From positions 697 through 6,161 of the forward strand of contig DKKK01000076.1 in assembly GCA_002455215.1 (NCBI GenBank): DNA of 5,465 nucleotides, given 5' to 3'. The notes beneath the pieces were generated by a model, which did no database searches, was not told the DNA's origin, and saw only the letters and a list, made by a program, of their open reading frames with translations. The translations under genes and the position numbers were made by a program. The DNA comes from Anaerolineales bacterium UBA6668. Lineage in GTDB: Bacteria; Chloroflexota; Anaerolineae; Anaerolineales; UBA6668. Shown here piece by piece: positions 1-5,465 of the stretch (its first letter is position 1; the number at the start of each line of letters is the position of its first letter).

Positions 1-1
1 C

Positions 2-1054
2 TCCACCGCCACTGAAAATGCCGCTCTTTACACCCGCGCCCGCACCGAGCGCAGTGTGCTTCATGCCGTCATTTCGGGTGTGCGCGATGCCATTTTAGTA
101 ACCGACTCGCTCAACCGCGTGATGCTGGTCAACGCTTCAGCCCGTGAAATTTTGAAAATGCCCGAATTTTTCGAAGGGCAATTGCTCAATCAGGTGGTGA
201 GCGAGCCTGCTATTTTAAATCTGTTTCAATTGGTGGCAGAAGACAATGCCCAAATAGCCCGTGAAATTGAATTCCGAAACGGACGCTCCTTCGACTGTGC
301 CCTCGTACAAGTCCCCAAAGTGGGGAAAGTGCTCAGCATGCACGACATCACCACGCTTAAACATTTGGACGCGATTAAAAGTGAATTTGTCTCTCAAGTT
401 GCCCACGACCTAAAAGCGCCACTGGCTGTGATTCACGGCTATGCTTGGCTATTAAATGATATTCCGCACTTAAAAACTGACGAAAAAGAATACGTAGAAC
501 AAATTATTGACGCCGTAGAACGAATGCGCAACCTAATTGAGAATATTCTCGATTTAGGACGGATTGAAATGGGCATCGAAAGCGAATTTCAAGCGCTGGA
601 TATGAGCAATATTATCCAAACCGCCATTCAAAATATGCTTCCCATGGCAACCAAAAAGCACATCCGCATCATTTTTGAGCCGGTGCCGGACTACCGCGTA
701 TTTGGTGCGCCGTTGCGCTTGGAACAAGCTTTGGCAAATCTGATTGGCAATGCCATCAAATTCTCCCCTGACGGTAGCCAGGTGGTAATTCAAACTAGGC
801 AACAGGGGGCGGAAGTGATTATCACCATCCGCGACCAAGGTCCCGGTATTCCAGCCAACATGCAATCCCGACTCTTCCAAAAATTCTCGAAGCTAGGGCA
901 AGGAACTACGCAACGCAAAGAAGGGCACGGCTTGGGGCTGGCAATTGTACGCTCGGTGGTGGAAGCTCACAAAGGGCGCGTATGGGTGGATAGCGAGGAA
1001 GGACGCGGGAGTGTATTTGGCATCGCCCTACCGGTTTATCGTTTTGGGCTATAG
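2..1054 (+). CDS. Sensor histidine kinase, C-terminal part (GAF end-PAS-HisKA-HATPase_c), 5' truncated
   Basis: The reading frame is open to the window edge, so this is the last 350 residues of a longer protein. The first ~15 residues (ENAALYTRARTER) resemble the closing helix of a GAF domain. A PAS-like domain follows (about residues 19-115, with ILVTDSLNRVMLVNASA). The HisKA dimerisation helix carries the H box VAHDLKAPL, with the phospho-acceptor His at about residue 135 (codon 404-406). The ATPase domain has the N box (NLIGNAIKFSP, Asn ~250), the G1 box DQGPGIP (~278-284), an F box (LFQKFSKL) and the G2 box GHGLGLAIV (~308-316), so all catalytic motifs are intact. It should autophosphorylate on His and pass phosphate to a response regulator; the signal cannot be told from this part. 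No transmembrane segment is seen here. No partner regulator follows on the same strand, and the next genes converge on it. An in-frame GTG at 56 is not a credible start because the homologous frame continues upstream. Confidence 0.95.
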   Translation, partial: STATENAALYTRARTERSVLHAVISGVRDAILVTDSLNRVMLVNASAREILKMPEFFEGQLLNQVVSEPAILNLFQLVAEDNAQIAREIEFRNGRSFDCALVQVPKVGKVLSMHDITTLKHLDAIKSEFVSQVAHDLKAPLAVIHGYAWLLNDIPHLKTDEKEYVEQIIDAVERMRNLIENILDLGRIEMGIESEFQALDMSNIIQTAIQNMLPMATKKHIRIIFEPVPDYRVFGAPLRLEQALANLIGNAIKFSPDGSQVVIQTRQQGAEVIITIRDQGPGIPANMQSRLFQKFSKLGQGTTQRKEGHGLGLAIVRSVVEAHKGRVWVDSEEGRGSVFGIALPVYRFGL

Positions 1055-1085
1055 CGTAGCTACGCTAAGCCAAGTTACGCGTAGC
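1047..1085. repeat. Overlapping inverted repeats (GCGTAGC/GCTACGC) in convergent gap
   Basis: A perfect 16-bp palindrome TAGCGTAGCTACGCTA lies at 1052-1067 and starts on the kinase stop codon. It extends, with one bulged A at 1051, into GGCT (1047-1050) paired with AGCC (1068-1071). A further copy of GCGTAGC at 1079-1085 can instead pair with GCTACGC at 1059-1065 across a 13-nt loop, so two hairpins compete. There is no T run on either strand, so it is not a classical intrinsic terminator. It may still act as a transcript-end hairpin between the two converging genes, or be a copy of a dispersed short repeat. The pairing is seen directly; the role is inferred. Confidence 0.6.
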
Positions 1086-1118
1086 CAAAAATAACCATAC
1101 CCTAACCATCACTCGCTG

Positions 1119-1670
1119 TCAGCGATATTCATACGGTAAATCAAGCCAACTCCATACTTGGTCAAGCAAAATATGAACTATGTCTTGTATTACCCATGCC
1201 CCAAACGCATAATAAACGGCGGGCGGTAGGCGAAAAAACGGGGCTGTAGCAGAATTTGTTAGATTCATCCAGCTATTTTGCATACACCACCAGGCGTTTT
1301 GGTTGCACCCCAAAGGATACCACCAAAAGAAATACAAATATAGCAGAAAAAACGGCAGAATCAAATATACTGCGCGAGTGAGTGTGCCCAAGAAAAGCCA
1401 GTGCGACAACCCGCGATGGCGCATCAACCAGCCATAGGGAAACCAATACAGATGCCACAATCCACCCAATGTCGGATTGAAGCGATAAACTCGATTCTTT
1501 TCGTAGGTGCGGTAGGCAATATCCAAGTCGGGAGTGATGATCCCCCCCAAAAAACTGCCCACAGCAATGCCGATAATTTGTTCAATCGGCAGGGGAATCC
1601 ATACGCTTGCCCCAGTCATTAACAAACCCGCTATCAGGTTTGACTGCGCGTGGGTTTTGCCATCTGCCAT
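1119..1670 (-). CDS. DUF2227 / COG2389-type putative metal-binding membrane protein
   Basis: This 183-residue protein is hydrophobic and keeps the polar residues typical of the DUF2227 family, which is related in layout to YdjM-like membrane metal-dependent hydrolases. It begins MADGKTHAQSN (compare the usual start with a GKTH/GRTH motif, His7), then has a membrane segment (~30-46) and PDLD (Asp48, Asp50). The signature WFPYGWLMRHRGLSHW follows (His85, His90), then a long hydrophobic span (~93-120) and a C-terminal helix with DIVHILLD (Asp163, His166, Asp170). The conserved His/Asp set suggests metal binding; no reaction is established for the family. The ATG at 1670 is chosen because it matches the family N-terminus and overlaps the upstream gene's stop as TAATG. 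A TTG 29 codons further up is in frame but lies inside that gene. A Trp- and Cys-containing loop (~118-135) looks lineage-specific. Family assignment is from memory of motifs. Confidence 0.8.
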   Translation of the reverse strand: MADGKTHAQSNLIAGLLMTGASVWIPLPIEQIIGIAVGSFLGGIITPDLDIAYRTYEKNRVYRFNPTLGGLWHLYWFPYGWLMRHRGLSHWLFLGTLTRAVYLILPFFLLYLYFFWWYPLGCNQNAWWCMQNSWMNLTNSATAPFFRLPPAVYYAFGAWVIQDIVHILLDQVWSWLDLPYEYR

Positions 1671-2059
1671 TAGGCGGAGCGCTCCGGCAAATTTGCCGGT
1701 GTCGGCGTTTGTGGTGAGATGCCCAGCGTATTCAGCACGCTTGGAAGTAAGACCCAATCTGTAAACAACGCATTGGGGAAGCGGCTTTGCAAGGGTGAAA
1801 GTTTGGCTGGTTCGCCATCTACAAAAACCAATGGCAGGGCGCTACCAAGCCGAGTGGACTGTACTGCAAGCGCCACTTGCTTGCCATGCGAAGGCAAGCG
1901 GCGCAGAGAAATAATAATAGCTTGCGGCTGATGGGTGCGAAGCTGTGCCAAAGACAAACTCTCGCTGGTGGTGCATGGCATCGTTTGCCAGCCCAAGCGG
2001 GTGAGTTCATCGCACATCCGTTTGCATTCTTTTTCGTGCCAATGCAATAAAAAAATCAT
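1670..2059 (-). CDS. Degenerate response-regulator receiver-like protein (no phospho-acceptor Asp)
   Basis: This 129-residue protein has the alternating beta/alpha layout of a CheY-like receiver: MIFLLHWHE (strand 1), a helix, QAIIISL (strand 3), LPLVFVDGE (strand 4) and NALFTDW (strand 5). The catalytic residues are absent. The acidic pair after strand 1 is replaced by WHE, the acceptor Asp by Ser51 (IIISLRRLPSHGK), and there is no Lys after strand 5. From memory, a group of small Chloroflexota proteins shares the LSRLPSHGR and FVGG-type wording, usually with Asp at the position of Ser51. That makes this an atypical member of a known set rather than a new fold. The tail (~113-129) is Pro-rich and probably disordered. 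The ATG at 2059 follows a weak AGGT-like ribosome site (TAGGTAAAGA). Its stop overlaps the DUF2227 start, so the two are probably translationally coupled. I would not assume a phosphorelay with the nearby kinase. Confidence 0.75.
   Translation of the reverse strand: MIFLLHWHEKECKRMCDELTRLGWQTMPCTTSESLSLAQLRTHQPQAIIISLRRLPSHGKQVALAVQSTRLGSALPLVFVDGEPAKLSPLQSRFPNALFTDWVLLPSVLNTLGISPQTPTPANLPERSA
1675..1686 (-). promoter_or_regulatory. Palindrome enclosing the GGAG of the DUF2227 gene start
   Basis: On the minus strand a 12-bp perfect palindrome CGGAGCGCTCCG contains GGAG, the only Shine-Dalgarno-like core in front of the ATG at 1670 (11-nt spacing). It lies within the last codons of the receiver-like gene. 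A short hairpin (4-bp stem, GCGC loop) could hide the site until ribosomes finishing the upstream gene melt it, which fits the TAATG overlap. The stem is short, so the effect is speculative. Confidence 0.35.
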
Positions 2060-2116
2060 TCTTTACCTATTAACCTAATTGAGACAACCAGATAGTTCCA
2101 GCACAAAAGGCAATGT

Positions 2117-2551
2117 TTAGCCCTGTGGAATATATAACGCTTTGGCAGGTTTCCAAAATAGCCAAAACAGTCCCAATATCGGCTGAATCAATGGAAACCA
2201 GCCATAATCCGCACCGTAATGACGCCAAGCAGTTGCGCCAACACTTTGTGGATTTACAATGCTTAATGTTCCCACAATTAAAATTCCAATTAATTCTATA
2301 GTTAGGATAGCCACACTGAAGCGCCATGTCCAGGGCTTACGCACAAAGAAGCCAATGGTTGCCAGTAAATAGACAATACCCGCCACCAATGAGAGCCAGG
2401 GTGCAATGCCCGGCTTATAACTTAGCTGAACAATTGCCCGAACAAGGGTAGACAATCCCAACAATGGGTAGGAAAAACCAATTACGTAGCCACCCACGGC
2501 ACGCAATTCTTCAAGTAAACTTTTTGGGGGAGTGGAAGTATTTTTGCTCAT
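2117..2551 (-). CDS. Small four-helix integral membrane protein, function unknown
   Basis: The 144-residue protein has a short polar N-terminus (MSKNTSTPPKSLLEELR) and four likely membrane helices at about residues 21-42, 51-70, 78-98 and 116-133. The stretch IVGTLSIVNP, followed by WRHYGADYGWFPLIQPILGLFWL, recalls an uncharacterised membrane family common in Actinobacteria (GTLS...P...VWS.YG.GYGFVPL..P..GL.WL). No catalytic motif or metal site is evident, so a function cannot be given. The ATG at 2551 has no Shine-Dalgarno sequence, but an extended -10 element lies 10 nt upstream (2561-2569), so the message may be leaderless. It precedes the receiver-like gene by 57 nt with no terminator between, so the three small genes are probably one transcript. 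The potD terminator separates them from the transporter locus. Confidence 0.85.
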   Translation of the reverse strand: MSKNTSTPPKSLLEELRAVGGYVIGFSYPLLGLSTLVRAIVQLSYKPGIAPWLSLVAGIVYLLATIGFFVRKPWTWRFSVAILTIELIGILIVGTLSIVNPQSVGATAWRHYGADYGWFPLIQPILGLFWLFWKPAKALYIPQG

Positions 2552-2560
2552 TTTGGCAGA

Positions 2561-2569
2561 AATATACCA
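2561..2569 (-). promoter_or_regulatory. Candidate extended -10 element, start of the three-gene transcript
   Basis: The minus strand reads TGGTATATT, matching the extended -10 form TGn-TATAAT with one mismatch. Nothing close to TTGACA is found at 16-18 bp further upstream, which an extended -10 can tolerate. A start site 6-8 nt downstream would fall about 2-4 nt before the ATG at 2551, consistent with the missing ribosome binding site there. Seen by eye only. Confidence 0.4.
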
Positions 2570-2642
2570 TAAACTGGTGATTCAAGACGATACTCACGTA
2601 TTTTAGACAAGCGTGGCTCGCATTCGTACCCCTTACCTAGCC

Positions 2643-2675
2643 AAAAAAGTGGGCTGATATTGCTATCAGCCCACT
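2643..2675 (-). terminator. Intrinsic terminator of potD
   Basis: On the minus strand a perfect 12-bp stem AGTGGGCTGATA / TATCAGCCCACT closes a 4-nt loop (GCAA) and is followed at once by six T. It lies 81 nt beyond the potD stop and has the geometry of a strong Rho-independent terminator. The plus strand has no T run after the stem, so it acts in one direction. It insulates the three small genes downstream from transporter transcription. Confidence 0.93.
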
Positions 2676-2756
2676 GAGATAACAAGCGTTCTTTGCTTTA
2701 TATGTGCCACATGTGCAGAATATCACAGCAACCAAACGCAACCTGCAAAATAACGC

Positions 2757-3902
2757 TTACTTGGCACGCACGGCAGTCCAAGTATCCGAGAAAATCACGG
2801 TCTTGTCGTTGCGTTCAATCCATTCTGCGCGGTCTAAGTGGTCATACACTTCCAACAAACCTGCACCGCCCATAATCTCCTTATACTCATCGCTGAGCAG
2901 GTCTTCGGCTGTTTGGACCGGGGTGAAGTAGAAAATGTAGTTCTCGTTGATAGCGGCAATTTCCGAATCCATCAACCAGTTGATGAAGATTTCCGCAGTG
3001 TAAGGATTGGGAGCATCCACCGGAATAGACAGGTTGTCTTGCCAGACTGAGAAACCTTCACTTGGGAAGACATACTTCAAATCGGGATTATCCACACGTG
3101 CTTGACCGAGTTGTCCGGGCCAACCTTGCGCCAAAAGAATTTCTTCGGCGGCAAGTTGGGGAATAATGTCGGAGCTGTAGCCCGCCAAACAATCCTTTTG
3201 TGCCAATAACAATTGCTTGGCTTCTTCATGGTGCGCCGGGTCAACATCATTATAACTATAACCCAAGTATTTCAAAGCCGCGCCAAGTGCTTCTCGTTCA
3301 TCATCGAGTAAGGAAACATAGCCCTTGTATTTGCAAATTTGGTCTGGCTCAAAGATAGCCGCCCAACTGGTGGGAGCTTCTTCAAGTTTGGCGGAGTTGT
3401 AAATAATAGCAGTGGTTCCCCATTGATAAGGCACACTATATTTATTCTCCGGGTCAAAATACATACCTAAATTGGCAGGATTCACATTTGCCAAATTGGG
3501 CAGGTTTTCCTTAGTCAGTTCTGCCAACAACCCACGATTGACCATGATTTGCACGGCATAATCAGAAGGCACGACCAAGTCATAACCGGAGTTACCTGCT
3601 TGGACCTTGGCAATCATGTCTTCATTGTTGGAGAAGGTGTCTTGGACGACTTTGACACCGCATTCTTCTTCAAACATATCTAACAATTCTGGGGCTAAAT
3701 AGTCTGACCAGTTGAAAAAGGAGAGTTTGTCTGCCAATTTGCTAGGGTCGCCACAACGCTCGGAAGTTACGGCACCGGTAGAGTCACCCGCAGTGGCAGT
3801 TGGGCTAGCTTTGGAAGCGCCACCACAAGCCGTTAAGATAACGCTAGTGGCAACCACAAGTGAAAAAGTTGTAAGGAGTTTTGGTTGGAGCAATACTTTC
3901 AT
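2757..3902 (-). CDS. potD: Spermidine/putrescine ABC transporter substrate-binding lipoprotein
   Basis: This 381-residue precursor has a lipoprotein signal: Lys-containing start, hydrophobic core and lipobox LTAC (Cys26), then a Ser/Thr/Ala linker to ~47. The mature two-lobed binding protein matches PotD across its length. FNWSDYL (Trp65, Tyr68), VVPSDY (Ser113, Tyr115), SVPYQWGTTAI, LDDEREAL (Asp201, Glu204), GWPGQ (Trp261) and SVWQDNLSIP (Trp287, Asp289) line up with E. coli polyamine contacts recalled as W34, Y37, S83, Y85, D168, E171, W229, W255 and D257. The E. coli Gln327 near the C-terminus appears not to be kept (EWIERND here). Four Cys besides the lipid one (50, 81, 190, 238) could form disulphides. 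The ATG at 3902 is chosen because it opens the signal peptide and follows GAAGAGG at 9-nt spacing; a GTG 24 codons upstream would bury the signal peptide. It delivers polyamine to the PotB-PotC channel encoded upstream, but is set apart by a terminator. Exact substrate is inferred. Confidence 0.93.
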   Translation of the reverse strand: MKVLLQPKLLTTFSLVVATSVILTACGGASKASPTATAGDSTGAVTSERCGDPSKLADKLSFFNWSDYLAPELLDMFEEECGVKVVQDTFSNNEDMIAKVQAGNSGYDLVVPSDYAVQIMVNRGLLAELTKENLPNLANVNPANLGMYFDPENKYSVPYQWGTTAIIYNSAKLEEAPTSWAAIFEPDQICKYKGYVSLLDDEREALGAALKYLGYSYNDVDPAHHEEAKQLLLAQKDCLAGYSSDIIPQLAAEEILLAQGWPGQLGQARVDNPDLKYVFPSEGFSVWQDNLSIPVDAPNPYTAEIFINWLMDSEIAAINENYIFYFTPVQTAEDLLSDEYKEIMGGAGLLEVYDHLDRAEWIERNDKTVIFSDTWTAVRAK

Positions 3903-3911
3903 TGTAAAAAA

Positions 3912-3918
3912 CCTCTTC
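3912..3918 (-). promoter_or_regulatory. Ribosome binding site of potD
   Basis: GAAGAGG on the minus strand ends 9 nt before the ATG at 3902, with a T-rich spacer. It decides the start in favour of 3902 over the in-frame GTG at 3974. Confidence 0.8.
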
Positions 3919-3962
3919 AAGAATTTACGAAAATTTGGGTTTTCAGCGCGTAATTGGCAGTC

Positions 3963-3995
3963 TATCTTCGGCACGGTTTATGCGTGTCGAAGATA
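3963..3995 (-). promoter_or_regulatory. 12-bp inverted repeat in the potD leader (operator or RNA hairpin)
   Basis: TATCTTCGGCAC (3963-3974) faces GTGTCGAAGATA (3984-3995), an inverted repeat with a single mismatch and a 9-nt loop. It lies between the candidate -10 at 4024-4032 and the potD start. No T run follows it on the minus strand, so it is not a terminator. Possible roles are a repressor operator just downstream of the promoter, or a leader hairpin affecting RNA stability. The dyad is seen; the role is inferred. Confidence 0.5.
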
Positions 3996-4023
3996 AAAGT
4001 ATGAAGCCAATATTTCACATTCG

Positions 4024-4032
4024 ATTTTAGCA
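4024..4032 (-). promoter_or_regulatory. Candidate extended -10 promoter element for potD
   Basis: The minus strand reads TGCTAAAAT, an extended -10 motif with one mismatch to TATAAT. It lies between the potC terminator and the potD leader dyad, where an independent potD promoter is expected. The -35 region is weak. It would give a leader of about 115 nt. Confidence 0.4.
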
Positions 4033-4071
4033 TAAAACGGCTAGATTATTCTCGAAATGGGAAACTTTTTG

Positions 4072-4102
4072 AAAAAAAACAAGGTGAGTTTACCCCACCT
4101 TG
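4072..4102 (-). terminator. Intrinsic terminator of the potB-potC transcript
   Basis: On the minus strand the stem CAAGGTG / CACCTTG (7 bp, 9-nt loop; a G-C pair can be added with a bulged base) is followed directly by eight T. It lies 52 nt beyond the potC stop. Stem, spacing and T run fit a Rho-independent terminator, perhaps leaky given the modest stem. It divides potBC from potD. Confidence 0.88.
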
Positions 4103-4154
4103 CCGGGCTAAAAACGAGCAACTACAGTACGTATAGCAAATATTGCAAAACAGC

Positions 4155-5027
4155 TTACTTGCGAGCGCTCTTGCTTTGTAGCCATTGTGAAAGAATAATC
4201 AACACAATGGACATGGTCAACATCACGGTTGAAATGGCATTGATTTCTGGACTGACTGCCCGCCGAATTAACCCAAATACTAAAATGGGCAGGGTTGTAC
4301 CGCTCGGGCCAGTGGTGAAGAAGGAAATGACGAAGTCGTCCAATGACAGGGTGAACGCCAGTAACGCCCCACCCAAGATGCCGGGGAGAATCAACGGGAA
4401 AGTTACCCGCCAGAATGTTGTCCATTCATCTGCGCCCAAGTCTTGAGCGGCTTCTTCCAAACTTTTGTCAAAATCTCGCAAGCTAGTGCGCACAACAATT
4501 ACGACAAAGGAAATACTGTACGATACGTGCGAAAAAATCACGGTTGGTAAGCCTAAACGCAAGGTGTTGGCGCCGGTAAGCCCCAGCAAGCTATTCAAAC
4601 CTTCCAACACCAAGGCGTAGAAAGCGAGTAGCGCCACTGCTTGCACAATGTCAGGGATAATCACGGGTAGGTAGAGAACGCCATCGTACAACTTGCGGAA
4701 GGAGAAGCGGAAGCGTTCCATTGCCAATGCTGTCATTGTACCGATGATGGTGGAAAGGATAGTGGAGCAAGTAGCTACAAACAAGCTATTGCGAAATGCG
4801 GTGAGCGCTTCTTCATTTTCCAGCATTGCTGAGTACCACTTCAAGGTAAAGCCACTCCACTGCGATGAAAGTTTGGAATCATTGAAGGAAAAAGCAACCA
4901 GCACCACAATTGGAAAGTACAAGAAGAAAAAGCACAGCACCATGTTCACCCACAAGGCGCGACTTCCCCACACAATGACAGGATTGCTGGGTGGTTTGTG
5001 TTCTTTGGTGAGCGTTGTTGTTGCCAT
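4155..5027 (-). CDS. potC: Spermidine/putrescine ABC transporter permease PotC
   Basis: This 290-residue permease is one of the two channel subunits of a polyamine importer in the inner membrane. It has about six membrane helices (near 26-48, 80-103, 116-141, 160-180, 215-238 and 263-283). The binding-protein-dependent permease motif is at ~191-216: EEAAQDLGA, then PLILPGI, which docks onto the ATPase. The stretch FTLSLDDFVISFF, with TTLPILVFG after it, is characteristic of PotC. FSFNDSKLSSQWSGFTLKWY after the first helix is also typical of the subfamily. The length is slightly above the ~264 of E. coli PotC because of a longer polar N-terminus (MATTTLTKEHKPPSNP). The ATG at 5027 is preceded by AGGAGG at 9-nt spacing, inside the last codons of potB, with only one base between the potB stop and this start. 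The two genes are therefore surely cotranscribed and probably translationally coupled. Confidence 0.95.
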   Translation of the reverse strand: MATTTLTKEHKPPSNPVIVWGSRALWVNMVLCFFFLYFPIVVLVAFSFNDSKLSSQWSGFTLKWYSAMLENEEALTAFRNSLFVATCSTILSTIIGTMTALAMERFRFSFRKLYDGVLYLPVIIPDIVQAVALLAFYALVLEGLNSLLGLTGANTLRLGLPTVIFSHVSYSISFVVIVVRTSLRDFDKSLEEAAQDLGADEWTTFWRVTFPLILPGILGGALLAFTLSLDDFVISFFTTGPSGTTLPILVFGLIRRAVSPEINAISTVMLTMSIVLIILSQWLQSKSARK

Positions 5028-5028
5028 C

Positions 5029-5465
5029 TTATGCCGCCTCCTCGCGTTCAGAACGAATGTAATACACCACAGCCGCCATTAATAAAACCATAAATACCAC
5101 GCCCATCACGGAGCCAAAGGGCCAGTTGGCGGCAGACTTATATTGCTGTTCTAGGATGGAACCAAGCATGGTAACTTTGCCTTTGCCCAAGATAGTTGGT
5201 ACCACATATTGCCCAGCGGCGGGAATAAACACCAAAACACTACCTGCGGCAATTCCGGGTAATGTGAGTGGCAAAATAATTCGGCGAAAGACGTTCCAAT
5301 AGGTTGCCCCTAAATCTTGTGCGGCTTCTACCAAGCTAAAATCGAGCTTTTCGATACTGGCGTACAAAGGCAAAATCATAAATGGCAAAGAACCATACAG
5401 TTGTCCAATTTGTACGGCGGTTTCAGTACCAATGATCGAGAGCGTTGGCAGTCCGATGGATTCTA
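5029..5465 (-). CDS. potB: Spermidine/putrescine ABC transporter permease PotB, C-terminal half (5' truncated)
   Basis: The frame is open to the window end, giving the last 144 residues; about half the protein, including the true start, lies outside. It pairs with PotC to form the membrane channel. The permease signature is clear: QLYGSLPFMILPLYASIEKLD, then VEAAQDLGATYWNVFRRIILPLTLPGI (residues ~45-71 of the visible part), the ATPase-docking EAA loop. FIPAAGQYVVPTILGKGKVTMLG and the NWPFGS wording before the last helix (~117-136) are typical of PotB rather than PotC. The C-terminus is short and charged (RSEREEAA). The codons for its last residues supply the potC ribosome site. An in-frame TTG at 5388 is internal, since homologous sequence continues upstream. 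The ATPase gene potA probably precedes it, as in related loci; this cannot be seen here. Confidence 0.93.
   Translation of the reverse strand, partial: ESIGLPTLSIIGTETAVQIGQLYGSLPFMILPLYASIEKLDFSLVEAAQDLGATYWNVFRRIILPLTLPGIAAGSVLVFIPAAGQYVVPTILGKGKVTMLGSILEQQYKSAANWPFGSVMGVVFMVLLMAAVVYYIRSEREEAA
5037..5042 (-). promoter_or_regulatory. Ribosome binding site of potC inside the potB end
   Basis: AGGAGG on the minus strand, 9 nt before the potC ATG at 5027, is formed by the Glu-Glu-Ala codons just before the potB stop. The placement supports translational coupling. Confidence 0.8.

Noticed and set aside
56..58. GTG as start of the histidine kinase
   Set aside because: The frame is open upstream to base 2 and encodes a GAF-like closing helix; the gene is cut by the window edge.
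554..880. Antisense reading frame across the kinase
   Set aside because: A shadow of a strongly conserved kinase domain, with no recognisable protein features.
1113..1125. Small hairpin TCGCT-GTC-AGCGA over the DUF2227 stop as a terminator
   Set aside because: Only five base pairs and no T run on either strand.
1671..1757. N-terminal extension of the DUF2227 protein from a TTG at 1757
   Set aside because: It would overlap 88 bases of the receiver-like gene and does not fit the family N-terminus, which begins at the ATG at 1670.
2702..2712. ATGTG-C-CACAT inverted repeat after potD
   Set aside because: Too short to distinguish from chance, and the strong terminator just downstream explains the transcript end.
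3903..3974. 24-residue extension of PotD from a GTG at 3974
   Set aside because: It would place a charged stretch before the lipoprotein signal peptide and runs through the leader dyad; the ATG at 3902 has a proper ribosome site.
4057..4446. Plus-strand frame over the potC end and terminator
   Set aside because: It runs antisense through potC and the terminator hairpin, and its composition is not protein-like.
5386..5388. TTG at 5388 as the start of potB
   Set aside because: Upstream codons continue typical permease sequence (QIGQLYGS), so the gene is truncated by the window rather than starting here.

Overview
The window looks like chromosomal DNA from a bacterium with roughly balanced base composition, most likely a member of the Chloroflexota. 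This guess rests on remembered family resemblance only. The polyamine-binding lipoprotein has the Cys pattern and core wording I associate with Chloroflexota PotD homologues, and the small receiver-like protein resembles a set known mainly from that phylum. No rRNA or other marker gene is present to settle it.

Layout: (1) Positions 2-1054 (+) carry the C-terminal part of a sensor histidine kinase (end of a probable GAF domain, PAS, HisKA, HATPase_c); its start lies before the window. (2) A short convergent gap (1055-1118) holds overlapping inverted repeats built on GCGTAGC/GCTACGC. (3) Three small minus-strand genes follow: a four-helix membrane protein (2551-2117), a degenerate receiver-like protein (2059-1670) and a DUF2227-type metal-binding membrane protein (1670-1119). 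The last two overlap as TAATG. (4) The right half is a minus-strand polyamine ABC transporter locus: potB (cut by the window edge, 5465-5029), potC (5027-4155) and potD (3902-2757). The ATPase gene potA is not in view and probably lies upstream of potB, beyond the window.

Two clear intrinsic terminators organise the right half. One follows potC (4102-4072) and one follows potD (2675-2643). potB-potC are tightly coupled (1-nt gap, Shine-Dalgarno inside the end of potB). potD sits behind the potC terminator, with its own candidate extended -10 element, a 12-bp inverted repeat in its leader and a good ribosome binding site. The binding protein therefore appears to be transcribed separately from the permeases. 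The PotB and PotC permeases would form the membrane channel, and PotD, a lipoprotein, would deliver spermidine or putrescine to it.

I find no CRISPR array, tRNA, rRNA, insertion sequence or evident new defence system. The less ordinary parts are the coupled receiver-like/DUF2227 pair, a possibly leaderless membrane-protein gene, the potD leader dyad and the repeat cluster at 1047-1085. No gene-free stretch exceeds 300 bases; the longest is 3903-4154.
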